From an uncultured Clostridia bacterium (GTDB lineage Bacteria > Bacillota > Clostridia > Christensenellales > Borkfalkiaceae), in NCBI GenBank assembly GCA_944336975.1, contig CALVLH010000004.1, forward strand, positions 1-64,000: 64,000 bases of DNA. The letters are read 5' to 3'. Below are positions 45,136 to 54,345 of the stretch, piece after piece. The notes below the pieces were generated by a model. That model did no database searches. It had not been told where the DNA came from and saw only the letters and a program-made list of their open reading frames with translations. How positions within the stretch are numbered: position 1 is the stretch's first letter; every line of letters begins with the position of its first letter. The translations under genes were made by a program, and so were the position numbers.

Positions 45136-46026
45136 ATGTTATATCAAGAAACGAAAAAATACGATGAAATAAGCCGCAAAGCATTTCGTTCCGGACCGGA
45201 GATCGTCGGAAAAAGCGGCATCGAAACGGCGCCTTTTTTGGCGGAATTTGTGCGCATGACTTCCAATATGTATCGGCTTGGCTGGGATGAGCGTAACGGC
45301 GGAAATCTTTCCTATCTTCTGGAGGAAGCGGAGGTAAGGGATTATCCGGAACTTTCGCATCCGAAACGCCGCATTTCGCTGGGCTTCTGCGTACCCGAAC
45401 TCAAGGGAAGGATGCTTTTGGTCACGGGCACGCAAAAGTATTTCAAAAACATGGAGCGCGATCCCGAAACGAATACGGGGATCATCCGCATTTGCGAAAA
45501 CGGAGAAGAGGCGGATGTGCTCTGGGGATTTCGCGACGGCGGCAGACCGACGAGCGAATTGCCTTCGCATCTCATGAGCCATGTCGCGCGTCTTTCGGTC
45601 AACCCCGCCAACAAAGTGGTCCTGCATTCGCATCCGACCAATTTGCTCGCGATGAATTACGTTCATCCTCTGGACGAAAATCAATTGACGCACACGTTGT
45701 GGCAGATGTGTACGGAATGTATCGTCGTATTTCCTGAGGGGATCGGCGTTCTGCCGTGGATGCTCTGCGGCACGTCGGAGATCGGACGGGCGACCGCGGA
45801 AAAAATGAAGGAATTCCGCGTCGTTGTTTGGGGGATGCACGGCGTATACGGCGCCGGCAATACCTTCGACGAGGCGTTCGGTTTGGTGGAGACCATCGAA
45901 AAGGCGGCGCAGATCTATATGCTCACGGCGCACCTGAAACAGATCAACACCATCCGCGACGATCAGATGCGCGAACTTGCCGAGTTTTTCGGCGTAACGT
46001 ATCGAAAGGGTATCCTCAAAGAATAA
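45136..46026 (+). CDS. rhaD: Rhamnulose-1-phosphate aldolase (class II)
   Basis: A 296-residue class II, zinc-dependent aldolase. The N-terminal motif GWDERNGGNLSYLL (about 49-62) is typical of RhaD. Zinc ligands are in HSHPTN (about 163-168) and WGMHG; the catalytic Glu is in the preceding SELPSH region. The enzyme splits L-rhamnulose-1-phosphate into DHAP and lactaldehyde. The other rhamnose genes (rhaA, rhaB) are not in the window. The ATG is preceded by GGGAGAAAAAGAT. Confidence 0.88.
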   Translation: MLYQETKKYDEISRKAFRSGPEIVGKSGIETAPFLAEFVRMTSNMYRLGWDERNGGNLSYLLEEAEVRDYPELSHPKRRISLGFCVPELKGRMLLVTGTQKYFKNMERDPETNTGIIRICENGEEADVLWGFRDGGRPTSELPSHLMSHVARLSVNPANKVVLHSHPTNLLAMNYVHPLDENQLTHTLWQMCTECIVVFPEGIGVLPWMLCGTSEIGRATAEKMKEFRVVVWGMHGVYGAGNTFDEAFGLVETIEKAAQIYMLTAHLKQINTIRDDQMRELAEFFGVTYRKGILKE

Positions 46027-46101
46027 AGAATAGGGAATACAGACTGTCGCGGCGGTCAAGGGCGCCGCGACGGGAATTCACTCCTCCATAATATTGATTC
46101 G

Positions 46102-46140
46102 GCAGAACGCCGCGGAGACGATCCGCGGCGTTCTGCTTTG
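46102..46140 (+). terminator. Strong hairpin terminator after rhaD
   Basis: A perfect 15-base stem (46102-46116 with 46122-46136) is followed by TTTG. A smaller GTCGCGGCG hairpin precedes it at about 46046-46071. Confidence 0.65.
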
Positions 46141-46167
46141 GAGCGGGGGGGGCTTCGCGTCGGGGGC

Positions 46168-46196
46168 TTGAATCGCGCGAGAAAGTGTGCTATAAT
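46168..46196 (+). promoter_or_regulatory. Promoter of the acyltransferase-like gene
   Basis: TTGAAT (46168-46173), 17 bases, TATAAT (46191-46196). Confidence 0.8.
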
Positions 46197-46248
46197 GGCG
46201 TTACGAGGCGGACGGGAGGTCCGTAAACGTCGGAGAAGGAGAAACGGC

Positions 46249-47058
46249 ATGACGGTATGCGAACTTTGCGATCGGCTTGCGGTCGCGGAAGAAGTCAAAG
46301 AAAAAGTGGCGGCGATCGATCGGACGTATCGGCACGAGGCGCTGTCGGCGCAATGGGAGAAGCTCTATTTCCCCGAGACATGGGACGAGGGCGTGAAAGA
46401 GCTGCAGGCGGCGTTCGGGGAGGATCCCGACGGCATGAAGATCCTCACCTGCATGCTGCATTGCTGTCTGAAAACGCGTGAAATGTACGCAGAAAAGGGG
46501 ATTTCGGAAGAGGTCTTCTATGCGACCATGCGGTTTATTCCCCGTTTTCTCGAATGGCAGAAGAAATATTACGGGGAATACGCCTTTTCCTGGGCGTGGT
46601 GGTTTCCCCGTCAACTCGCCATGCGCGAATTTCGCATCGGAGAGCTGGAATTTGAAATGACGCAGGAGAACGGGGCGCCCGTCGTATCCCTGCACATCCC
46701 CGCAGGGGTGTCTCTGCGAAGGGAAAACCTGCGCGCGACGTATGCGGCGTGGAAGGCGTTTGCTGCCGAGTTTTATCCCGACTATGCGGACGTGCCCGCG
46801 GTGTGCGATTCGTGGCTGCTTTCGCCCGCGCTCAAAGAGCTTCTGCCGCCCGACTCGCCTATCCTCTATTTTCAGAGCTGTTTCGAGATCCTTCATTCCG
46901 ATCGGAACGACGCGGTCGTCGATTGGGTTTTCCCCGGCAAGCGCGTGCCGTATGCGGAGCTGGCGGAAGGCACATCGTTGCAACGCGCGATGAAGCGGTA
47001 TCTTCTCGCAGGCGGGACGATCGGCTGGACGACGGGACGGCTGAGATCGTTTGACTGA
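46249..47058 (+). CDS. Acyltransferase-like protein (GNAT_C/NAT_N type)
   Basis: A 269-residue cytosolic protein. ATG 46249 follows GAAGGAGAAACGGC; the open frame extends upstream over the promoter but that part is noncoding. The N-terminal 120 residues are helical; the C-terminal half contains VSLHIPAGVSL and CDSWLLSPALKELLPPDSPI followed by FQSCFEIL, the pattern of proteins annotated as acyltransferases with a GNAT-like C-terminal domain. The substrate is unknown. It is a single-gene unit between a promoter and a terminator. Confidence 0.6.
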   Translation: MTVCELCDRLAVAEEVKEKVAAIDRTYRHEALSAQWEKLYFPETWDEGVKELQAAFGEDPDGMKILTCMLHCCLKTREMYAEKGISEEVFYATMRFIPRFLEWQKKYYGEYAFSWAWWFPRQLAMREFRIGELEFEMTQENGAPVVSLHIPAGVSLRRENLRATYAAWKAFAAEFYPDYADVPAVCDSWLLSPALKELLPPDSPILYFQSCFEILHSDRNDAVVDWVFPGKRVPYAELAEGTSLQRAMKRYLLAGGTIGWTTGRLRSFD

Positions 47059-47111
47059 TTGCCCGGGCGGCGAAGCGCGTTTGCGCGCACAGAGAAAAAA
47101 GCATGAAGGGG

Positions 47112-47134
47112 AAAAGGCGCGGAGGCGCTTTTTT
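47112..47134 (+). terminator. Terminator after the acyltransferase-like gene
   Basis: AAAAGGCGC pairs with GCGCTTTT (one G-T pair) and continues into a T run. Confidence 0.65.
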
Positions 47135-47136
47135 CT

Positions 47137-47165
47137 TTGCATTTTACGGGATTGTGTGATATAAT
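47137..47165 (+). promoter_or_regulatory. Promoter of the ZIP transporter gene
   Basis: TTGCAT (47137-47142), 17 bases, TATAAT (47160-47165). Confidence 0.8.
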
Positions 47166-47227
47166 GTCTGCCGTATGCGCGGGGGAGCCCGCGCCCGTTC
47201 CGCCGATCGGGCGGGAAGGATGTCAGG

Positions 47228-48019
47228 ATGCTGGAACAACAGATCATTTATGCGCTCATCGGCACGGGCGCGACCTGCCTTGCGACCGTTCTCGGCGCGG
47301 CTATGGTTTTTGTCTTCAAAAAGGATATGGGCGAGAAGATGCAGAAGATGTTCCTCGGCTTTGCGGCGGGGATCATGATCGCGGCGTCCGTATGGTCTCT
47401 GCTTATCCCCGCCATGGATATGGCGACGGAACAGGGACAGATTCCCGCGTTGCCCGTCGGGATCGGGTTTGTCGCGGGCGGCGCGTTTCTGTGGGCGCTC
47501 GACCGCCTGCTTCCGCACATGCACATCGGGAGCGGAGAGCAGGAGGGTTTGCCCTGTCATTGGCGGCGTTCGACGATGGTCGTGTTCGCGGTGACGCTGC
47601 ACAATATCCCCGAAGGGATGGCGGTCGGCTTGGCGCTTGCGGCGGCGGCGATGGGGGAGACGGCTTCCCTTTCGGCGGCGATCGGGCTTGCGGTCGGCAT
47701 GGCGTTGCAGAATTATCCCGAAGGCGCTTCCGTCTCCCTGCCTCTGCGTTCGTGCGGCGTGGGGAAGTGGAAGGCGTTCCTGTACGGTTCGCTGTCGGGC
47801 GTGGTAGAGCCGATCTTCGGTCTGCTCGCCGTGCTCGTTTCCTCGGCAGTGGTGGGCATCATGCCCTGGGTGCTGTCCTTTGCGGCGGGCGCGATGATCT
47901 ACGTCGTCGTCGAAGAACTCATCCCCGAAGCGCATCTCGGAGAGCATTCCCATGCGGGAACGATCAGCGTGATGGTGGGATTTCTCGTGATGATGCTCCT
48001 CGACGTCATGTTCGCGTAA
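47228..48019 (+). CDS. ZIP-family divalent metal transporter
   Basis: A 263-residue protein with eight membrane helices. The two metal-binding signatures of the family are present: HNIPEG (about 125-130, helix 4) and QNYPEG (about 161-166, helix 5). A His-containing loop (LPHMHIG) precedes them. ZIP proteins such as ZupT import zinc and other divalent ions. The start follows GGAAGGATGTCAGG. The gene forms its own unit with promoter and terminator. Confidence 0.9.
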   Translation: MLEQQIIYALIGTGATCLATVLGAAMVFVFKKDMGEKMQKMFLGFAAGIMIAASVWSLLIPAMDMATEQGQIPALPVGIGFVAGGAFLWALDRLLPHMHIGSGEQEGLPCHWRRSTMVVFAVTLHNIPEGMAVGLALAAAAMGETASLSAAIGLAVGMALQNYPEGASVSLPLRSCGVGKWKAFLYGSLSGVVEPIFGLLAVLVSSAVVGIMPWVLSFAAGAMIYVVVEELIPEAHLGEHSHAGTISVMVGFLVMMLLDVMFA

Positions 48020-48046
48020 CGCGGGCATGGTGGTGCGATTCTGTGT

Positions 48047-48075
48047 AAAGGGACGGGCATGACCGTTCCTTTTTT
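48047..48075 (+). terminator. Terminator after the ZIP transporter gene
   Basis: AAAGGGACGG pairs with CCGTTCCTTT (one G-T pair) and runs into TTTTTT. Confidence 0.8.
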
Positions 48076-48121
48076 GTTCAAAAAAATGCGATTGTCATAT
48101 AAAATTGTTATATTTTATATC

Positions 48122-48150
48122 TTGTAGTTTTCACAGAGGCATGGTATAAT
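48122..48150 (+). promoter_or_regulatory. Promoter of the ABC exporter genes
   Basis: TTGTAG (48122-48127), 17 bases, TATAAT (48145-48150). Confidence 0.7.
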
Positions 48151-48213
48151 GATAACGAATAAACAATAAGACATGGTATAGGGGGAAGTCCCCGATGCCG
48201 AAGGAGGTCCGTC

Positions 48214-48909
48214 ATGAGCGGAATTCGCATCAGCAATCTGAGGAAAAGTTACGGAAGCGGAAGAAATCGCGTCGTCGCGCTTGCGGACGTGAATTTTGAG
48301 ATCGCGGAAGGGGAATTTACCGTGATCCTCGGGCCGAGCGGCTCGGGCAAGAGCACGCTTTTGAACGTCCTGGGCGGCATGGACCGCGCCGATTCAGGGA
48401 AAGCGGTGATCTTCGGTTCGGACATCACCAAATTCAGTTCCCGTCAGCTCGTGCAGTACCGCAGGAAGTCTATCGGCTTTGTCTTTCAGTTTTACAATCT
48501 CATGCCAAATCTCACCGCGCTGGAAAACGTGGCGATCGCGCGCTGCAAAGGCAGCATGGACGAACGCGTCGCGCTCAAAAGTGTGGGCTTGAGCAAGCGT
48601 CGCAGCAATTTCCCCTCGCAGCTTTCGGGCGGCGAGCAGCAGCGCGTGGCGATCGCGCGTGCGATCGTGAAAAAGCCGCACCTGCTCTTGTGCGACGAGC
48701 CGACGGGCGCGCTCGATTCCAAGACGGGACAGCGCGTCCTCGTTCTGTTGCAACAACTGAAAAAACGGTACGGGACGACGGTCGTCGTCGTGACGCACAA
48801 CGCGAAGCTCGCGCTCGTCGCGGATCGCGTCGTCACCCTGTCGGACGGACGGGTGACGGAAAACCGCGTCAACGAAAATCCTCTTTGGGCGGGTGATATA
48901 GAGTGGTAA
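48214..48909 (+). CDS. ABC transporter ATPase (MacB/LolD type)
   Basis: A 231-residue ATPase. Walker A is GPSGSGKST (about 40-48), the Q loop VFQFYNLMP, the signature LSGGEQQR, Walker B LLLCDEPTGALD and the switch His in VVTHN. GALD and the RSIGFVFQ-type Q loop are hallmarks of the LolD/MacB group that drives FtsX-like permeases. The gene overlaps the permease gene by seven bases. An AAGGAGG ribosome site precedes it. Likely role: extrusion of, or signalling about, envelope-active compounds. Confidence 0.92.
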   Translation: MSGIRISNLRKSYGSGRNRVVALADVNFEIAEGEFTVILGPSGSGKSTLLNVLGGMDRADSGKAVIFGSDITKFSSRQLVQYRRKSIGFVFQFYNLMPNLTALENVAIARCKGSMDERVALKSVGLSKRRSNFPSQLSGGEQQRVAIARAIVKKPHLLLCDEPTGALDSKTGQRVLVLLQQLKKRYGTTVVVVTHNAKLALVADRVVTLSDGRVTENRVNENPLWAGDIEW

Positions 48910-51218
48910 ACGCATTGATGTTAAAACTCATGCTCCGTGAGCTGAGGAAGAACTGGAAGCAGTATCTCTCCATGTTCGTCATCACCTTGCTCGCGGTGAC
49001 GCTGTTTCTCGGGTTCATTTCCAATACGCTCACTCTCCGCGCCCGTTCGGAGGAGTATCTGAAAGAATCCAACCTGGCGAGCCTCGTTTTGCAGACGAGC
49101 GGCATGGACGATTCCGACCGCGAATATCTGGAAGAACTCGATCTGAATTCGGACGTGGAGTACCGCATCTATTCGGACGGCAGCTTCGCGCTGGAAAAGG
49201 ACGGCGAAGGGGCGGAGCCGTTTGCGGCGAAGATCTACATCGGCAACAACAACATCAATAAGCCCTATCTCGTCGAAGGGGAGAAGGGCTTCCTCGTCGA
49301 CAAGACGATCGCGGACATGAACGGGATCAAAGTGGGAGACAAGGTCTCGGTGGAGATCACATCGTACGGGCTGTCGCTCGATTTCGAGATCACCGGCCTC
49401 ATGTATTCGGTGGAGGGCGTCAACATTTATTCCAATTCGCCCGTGGCGATCTCCGAGGACGCATTCCTCGACGCGCTCGCGGTGAGCATGAACCTTCCCG
49501 ATTCGATGCGCGATTTCGTTTCCTCTTACATGAAGATGATGCGCAATCAGGCGCTCCTTCTCTGCGACGACGCGGCGGCGATGAAGGAAGCGATCCAGGC
49601 GCGGTTCAACGAAAAGGAGACAAACAACCTCATCTTCGTGTTTGACCGCGCGAGCATGGAATCGGTGGTCATCCTCGACAACGAAGTGGAGCAGTCCAAG
49701 ACCATGCTCTACATCTTCCCCGTCATCTTCTTCCTCGTGTCCATCCTCGTCATCATGACGTCGATCAGCCGCCTCATCCTGCGGGAGCGCATCAACATCG
49801 GCACGTTCAAGGCGCTCGGGATGTCGGACGGGAAAATCACTTTCCACTATGCCTTCATGAGCGCGGTCATCACCTTTTTCGGGTGCGTGGTCGGCGCGAT
49901 CATCGGGCCACCCATCGTGAGCTCGGTCATGACGGTCAAATACGGACTCACGTTCTCCATGCCTACGCTTACGGGGCTCGTATATAGCTGGCCCTGGATG
50001 TGCGGCACGACGGCGGTCGTATGTTTCATCGCGTTGCTCATCGGCGTGTGGGCGTCCCGTTCGGTCATGAAGGAAAATCCCGCCGAATGCATGCGCCCCA
50101 AGCAGATCACCTATCATCCGCGCGCGGGAGAGACCAACCGCGGCGGCGGAAATCAGGCATTGCTTTCTTTCCGCATGGCGTTCCGCAACATCCGCATCAA
50201 TCGCGGGCGCTCGGTCATGACGGTCGTCGGCATTCTCGGCTGCACCGCGCTGCTCGTCACCAGTTTCGGCATCGGCGATACCATGAACAGTTCGGTGGCG
50301 AACGACTACGGGTATCTGCTCACTTACGACGTGACGAGCACTTACACCGCCGAAGCGGCGACCATGGAGAAGCTGGAAGAACTGAAAGAGGACGGGGAGA
50401 TCGAGTTTTACGAAAAGATGCGCAGTTATGCGGTGACGGCTTCGGGAACGACGAATAAGGATATTTCCGTCTACATCATCCCCGAAAATTCCGTGATGTG
50501 CAAAGCCGCCGACGGCGGGAATACCATTTCCGAGATCACGGCGTCCGTGGTCGGCGTCGGCGTCGGCGATACGATCACGTTCACGCTCGGCTCGTGCAAG
50601 GTGGAATACGAGATCGAGGCGATCATCCCGACGGCGACGTGGAACGGGTTCTTCACCACGGAGGATAAGTTTACCGATTGCTATTCGACCGAATCCGTCT
50701 GGGTAAAGACGGATTCGCCCCAAGAGGTGCGCGACGCGCTCAACGAGGTCAACGGTACGGCTGCGGCGCAGACGATGGAGGACAGGATCGCCGAGGTGAA
50801 CAACCTCATCTCCACCTCCGATTCCATGAAATACACGCTGATGGTATTTGCCATCCTGCTCTCGGTGGTCGTACTGTACAATCTCTCGTTGCTCAACGTC
50901 AAGGAGCGCACGCGAGACATGGCGACGCTCAAAGTGCTCGGGTTCGACAATTTCCGCATCGCGCTGGCGCTCATCGTGGAGATCCTGACGCTGACGCTCA
51001 TCGGCACGGCGATCGGATGTCTGTTCGGGTATCCGCTCATGTATCTCGTCATGAAGCTCAACGAAGTCGCGGCGATGGCGTTCATCTATTCGATCACGGC
51101 GGCTTCCTATTTCAAGGCGATCGCGGTGTCGCTCGGCACGAGCGCGTTCATCAACATCCTGTTCGGATTCCTCATTTCCAAGATCAGTATGACGGAATCG
51201 CTCAAGAGCGTGGAATAA
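48903..51218 (+). CDS. FtsX-like ABC transporter permease
   Basis: A 771-residue permease starting at GTG 48903, inside the ATPase gene; ATG 48918 is an alternative. One membrane helix is near residues 20-40, a large extracytoplasmic domain follows to about 255, then three helices (about 260-385) containing the first FtsX fold (INIGTFKALGMSDGKI), a second helix near 430-450, a second outer domain, and a last three-helix FtsX fold (RTRDMATLKVLGFDNFRI, about 675-692). Duplicated FtsX folds mark the large MacB-like permeases of Firmicutes. It pairs with the ATPase encoded upstream. Confidence 0.9.
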   Translation: MVNALMLKLMLRELRKNWKQYLSMFVITLLAVTLFLGFISNTLTLRARSEEYLKESNLASLVLQTSGMDDSDREYLEELDLNSDVEYRIYSDGSFALEKDGEGAEPFAAKIYIGNNNINKPYLVEGEKGFLVDKTIADMNGIKVGDKVSVEITSYGLSLDFEITGLMYSVEGVNIYSNSPVAISEDAFLDALAVSMNLPDSMRDFVSSYMKMMRNQALLLCDDAAAMKEAIQARFNEKETNNLIFVFDRASMESVVILDNEVEQSKTMLYIFPVIFFLVSILVIMTSISRLILRERINIGTFKALGMSDGKITFHYAFMSAVITFFGCVVGAIIGPPIVSSVMTVKYGLTFSMPTLTGLVYSWPWMCGTTAVVCFIALLIGVWASRSVMKENPAECMRPKQITYHPRAGETNRGGGNQALLSFRMAFRNIRINRGRSVMTVVGILGCTALLVTSFGIGDTMNSSVANDYGYLLTYDVTSTYTAEAATMEKLEELKEDGEIEFYEKMRSYAVTASGTTNKDISVYIIPENSVMCKAADGGNTISEITASVVGVGVGDTITFTLGSCKVEYEIEAIIPTATWNGFFTTEDKFTDCYSTESVWVKTDSPQEVRDALNEVNGTAAAQTMEDRIAEVNNLISTSDSMKYTLMVFAILLSVVVLYNLSLLNVKERTRDMATLKVLGFDNFRIALALIVEILTLTLIGTAIGCLFGYPLMYLVMKLNEVAAMAFIYSITAASYFKAIAVSLGTSAFINILFGFLISKISMTESLKSVE

Positions 51219-51234
51219 AATTTGGGTTTTGCCC

Positions 51235-51264
51235 GAACGCCCCGTCCGCACGGACGGGGCGTTC
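51235..51264 (+). other. Perfect 14-bp hairpin without T tract
   Basis: GAACGCCCCGTCCG pairs with CGGACGGGGCGTTC around two bases, between the permease gene and the methyltransferase gene. Same style as the hairpins at 41073 and 53194. Confidence 0.55.
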
Positions 51265-51284
51265 AGCAAAAGCAGAGAGAATTT

Positions 51285-52439
51285 ATGAAGGAAATATTCG
51301 AAGATCTGACGAAAAAGCGGGATACGCTCGTCAAAGCGACCTTCTCTTCCCCCCGAGAAGGGGCGGAGTTTTCGCGCACGGTGCTTCGTCCCGTACAATT
51401 GAAAAGCGGCGCTCGCTGGCAGGCGGAACGCTTTGCGGGGACGAAGGTGTTTCATCTCAATCTGACGGATGAAGCGCTCGGCGGCTGGCTGGACGGCGAG
51501 GGGAGCGCATACCGACAGATCGCGCTTTTTTCGGCGGGGAAGACGGTCACCTATCTTCGCCGCGGGGCGGGATGGAAGAGAAGCGAGGCGGGGAACGCTC
51601 TTTCCGCGCCCGCAGTACGCGGGAACAACCGCGAGAAGGAGTACCTGCTCAAGGAGGGGGAGGCGATCCCCGCGTTCGTCGATCTGGGCGTGTTTACCGC
51701 CGATTATAGGATCAAGGCGGACAAATACGACAAGTATAAACAGATCAATCGCTTTTTGGAGATCGTGGACGACGCGCTCAGGGGGGTGAACAAAAAATCG
51801 TTCACCCTGCTCGATTTCGGGTGCGGAAAATCCTACCTCACCTTTTTCCTCTATCACTACCTCGTGAAGATGCGCGGAATGAACGCGAAGATCGTAGGGT
51901 ACGATCTGAAAGCGGACGTCGTCGCGCAGTGCAACGAGATCGCGGAAAAATACGGCTATGACGGACTGCGCTTTTACGTCAACGACGTGACCAAGGGCGG
52001 GCTGTACGAAGGGGAGATCGACGCAGTCGTCACCTTGCACGCCTGCGACGTCGCGACCGATTACGCGCTCGCGTTCGCCGTGGAGCGCGGCGCGGAGTAT
52101 ATCTTCTCCGTTCCCTGCTGTCAGCACGAGGTGAACGGGAGCATCCGTGCGGGCGGGGATTTCGATCTGCTCCTTCGGCACGGACTGTTCAAGGAGCGCT
52201 TTTCTGCGCTCCTCACCGACGCCGTGCGAGCCGAACTCCTGCGCGCGACGGGATATTCCGTGGACGTGCTCGAATTCGTCGATTTTTCGCATTCGCCCAA
52301 GAACGTCATGCTCCGCGCCCGCAGGACTCGTTCCGTGCCGCTAGCTTCCCGCGATTTTTCCCGCGTGGAAGGGATCATGGAGAAATACGGATTCCGACAG
52401 TCGCTGTATCGGCTGCTGTCGGGAAGGGAGGGCGTATGA
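51285..52439 (+). CDS. Class I SAM-dependent methyltransferase (Methyltransf_32 type)
   Basis: A 384-residue protein starting at ATG 51285 after AGAGAGAATTT. The C-terminal two-thirds is a Rossmann methyltransferase: motif I LLDFGCGKSYLTFFLY, an acidic end of strand 2 (VGYDLKADVV), then the group-specific LHACDVATDYAL and VPCCQHEV motifs. The N-terminal 130 residues are the companion domain of this group. Members are annotated as possible RNA or small-molecule methyltransferases; the substrate is not known. The stop overlaps the next gene (ATGA). Confidence 0.8.
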   Translation: MKEIFEDLTKKRDTLVKATFSSPREGAEFSRTVLRPVQLKSGARWQAERFAGTKVFHLNLTDEALGGWLDGEGSAYRQIALFSAGKTVTYLRRGAGWKRSEAGNALSAPAVRGNNREKEYLLKEGEAIPAFVDLGVFTADYRIKADKYDKYKQINRFLEIVDDALRGVNKKSFTLLDFGCGKSYLTFFLYHYLVKMRGMNAKIVGYDLKADVVAQCNEIAEKYGYDGLRFYVNDVTKGGLYEGEIDAVVTLHACDVATDYALAFAVERGAEYIFSVPCCQHEVNGSIRAGGDFDLLLRHGLFKERFSALLTDAVRAELLRATGYSVDVLEFVDFSHSPKNVMLRARRTRSVPLASRDFSRVEGIMEKYGFRQSLYRLLSGREGV

Positions 52440-53161
52440 ACAGATTGCGTCGTTTTTCGGCGTTTGCTTTTTCGGTTGTCGTTCTATTCGGCTTTCTCGT
52501 CGCGGCGGCGTCTTGCGCGAAGTCCGATTATTCGGGCGTCTATTGTCTCACGCGCCTGCAATACGTCGAGGACGGCGAACTCGTCACCGTCAATACGGGC
52601 GATCTGCTGGACGGGAAAGTGCTCGAAGAGGATTTCGTCGTTCTGGAACTCAGACAGGACGGGACCGCCGTTCTCACCGTGACCGATCTCGTCGAGGATG
52701 TCTCCGCCGGGACATGGAAGGCGCTTTCGGGCAACAGTGCGCTGATCTCGGTCGGGACCATGGAACAGACGGTGGAAATGAAGTGGGACGGATTCGTCTT
52801 TCAGATGGGCGAATGGACGGTCACCTTCACCTTGCGCGGAAGCTATAACGGCGTGTATAAACTCGTCCGCCTGCAATATGCGTTCGGCGGGGCGGTGATC
52901 ACCGTCAACGCGGGCGAGAGTTTTCAAGGCAGGACGCTCGAAGAGGATTTCATGGTCGTCGAACTCTTCGAGGACGGAACGCTGAAACTCACCATTACCG
53001 ATCTCGTTACCGACACGACGTACGGAACCTGGCGCGCGGACGGGGAGTCGGACGATCTCGTGCGGCTGTATTTTGCGGGCTCGGAGCAGATCGTGAAGAT
53101 GGAGCGCGACGCCTTCGTGCTGAGCGTGGACGAGTGGACGATCACCTTCCATAAGCAATGA
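52436..53161 (+). CDS. Lipoprotein with two tandem domains
   Basis: A 241-residue protein starting in an ATGA overlap with the methyltransferase gene. Signal peptide with lipobox AASC (Cys27). The mature part is two repeats of about 100 residues, each opening with SGVYCLTRLQY or NGVYKLVRLQY, then TVNxGxxxxGxxLEEDF and a closing WTVTF or WTITF. The repeats are beta-rich, in the style of lipocalin-like META/DUF domains. Function unknown. Confidence 0.75.
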   Translation: MNRLRRFSAFAFSVVVLFGFLVAAASCAKSDYSGVYCLTRLQYVEDGELVTVNTGDLLDGKVLEEDFVVLELRQDGTAVLTVTDLVEDVSAGTWKALSGNSALISVGTMEQTVEMKWDGFVFQMGEWTVTFTLRGSYNGVYKLVRLQYAFGGAVITVNAGESFQGRTLEEDFMVVELFEDGTLKLTITDLVTDTTYGTWRADGESDDLVRLYFAGSEQIVKMERDAFVLSVDEWTITFHKQ

Positions 53162-53193
53162 TCTCTGCGGGCGGGGAAACCCGATTGCGGAAC

Positions 53194-53235
53194 AAAGCGG
53201 CGCCGCCGACGTGAAAACGTCGGCGGCGCCGCTTT
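53194..53235. terminator. Very stable hairpin, probable terminator
   Basis: A perfect 19-base stem (53194-53212 with 53217-53235) capped by a GAAA tetraloop, with AAA and TTT at its feet. Stable enough to end transcription or protect the 3' end of the lipoprotein mRNA. Confidence 0.6.
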
Positions 53236-53282
53236 CCGATGTTTGCGGACGCTTGTCTTTTTCTTGCCTATCTTCCGCATAG

Positions 53283-53404
53283 GGCATGTCCGAAGAACAT
53301 ACCGTTTACCCGCCACGTGTCTGCGGGAAAGGGCAAACGCGTAGGCATGTCCGAAGCGTGCACCGTTTTTCCGTACCGTGTCTGCGGCTTTGCCGCGGGA
53401 TTCC
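53283..53404. repeat. Two imperfect 61-bp direct repeats
   Basis: GGCATGTCCGAAG begins at 53283 and again at 53344. Each copy continues with an ACCGTTT block, then CGTGTCTGCGG. The pair lies between the convergent lipoprotein and esterase genes. No function is evident. Confidence 0.6.
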
Positions 53405-53425
53405 TTTGCTGCGGCAGGGACGGCG

Positions 53426-54331
53426 TCAGCCGTCTGTCTTGGTGAGGTAGGCGAGGATCCTGCCGAGCGCCTCCTTTCCTTCGGACAGCCAATATTGGCA
53501 TTCGGGGAAGGAATGCCACAGCTCGGGATAAACGGCGAGCGTCGCCTTCACGCCCGCCTTTTTCATGCGCTTGAAGAGAATGACGCTGTCTTCGAGCAGG
53601 CATTCTTCGCTCCCGCAGACGATATAAGAGGGAGGGAATCCTCTGAAATCCCCGTCCGCGGCGGCGATGTATTTGTCGTCCGCCGTGCCGCTGCGGATGC
53701 TCTCGTAGCAGAAAGTATCGTCGAACAGGTGCAGGATGATGTCGTAATCGTGCAGGCAGTCATAGCAGTCTTTGCCGCCCGGCGCGAGGTAGGTGACGGG
53801 GGAAAAGAGTCCGAGCCCTTTGGGCATGGGCAGGCCTTCGTCCTTCGCTTTGAGCAGGGTGGCGAGCGCGAGATGCCCGCCCGCGGAACTGCCGAACACG
53901 AGCAGGTTGCCTTCCGTTTCTTCCATGGCGGCGCGGTATGCCGCGAGGCAGTCGGCGAGCTGTGCGTCGAACTTATGCTCGGGCGCGAGTCGGTATTCGG
54001 GCAGATACGCCTTCATGCCGTGCTCTTCGGAGAAGAACGCGCCCACTTCCCGTGCGCGGAGTGCGCTCCCTGTCGTCCAGCCGCCGCCGTGGATATAAAA
54101 GGCGGAAAGGGGAGAGGAGGGAGCCGCGGGGTACATCACGTCCATATTCGCCTTTTCCGAACGCCGCTCTTCTACGCGGGAGGTCGGGTAGACGAACGCG
54201 CGGGCGCGGAATTCCGCTTCTTCGGCGGCGCGGATGTCGCCGAGGGAGGGGAAAGGCGAGGCTTCCTCCTGTGCGCGGCGATAATTTTCTTTCATGTCGC
54301 GGATAAACTGTCTTGCCTGTTCGCTGAGCAT
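53426..54331 (-). CDS. Alpha/beta hydrolase (HSL-type esterase)
   Basis: A 301-residue cytosolic esterase or lipase-like enzyme. The oxyanion motif is HGGGW (81-85), the nucleophile Ser149 in GSSAGG (147-152), the acid likely Asp248 and the base His273 in WHSF. This is the hormone-sensitive-lipase group, acting on short acyl esters. The start at 54331 follows AAAAGGAGAAATCAG. It lies downstream of the EF-G-like gene on the same strand but is separated from it by a terminator. Confidence 0.88.
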   Translation of the reverse strand: MLSEQARQFIRDMKENYRRAQEEASPFPSLGDIRAAEEAEFRARAFVYPTSRVEERRSEKANMDVMYPAAPSSPLSAFYIHGGGWTTGSALRAREVGAFFSEEHGMKAYLPEYRLAPEHKFDAQLADCLAAYRAAMEETEGNLLVFGSSAGGHLALATLLKAKDEGLPMPKGLGLFSPVTYLAPGGKDCYDCLHDYDIILHLFDDTFCYESIRSGTADDKYIAAADGDFRGFPPSYIVCGSEECLLEDSVILFKRMKKAGVKATLAVYPELWHSFPECQYWLSEGKEALGRILAYLTKTDG

Positions 54332-54345
54332 CTGATTTCTCCTTT

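Noticed and set aside
48921..52292. Minus-strand open frame of 1123 codons
   Set aside because: Antisense to the FtsX permease and methyltransferase genes; Arg/His/Asp-rich composition typical of a shadow frame.
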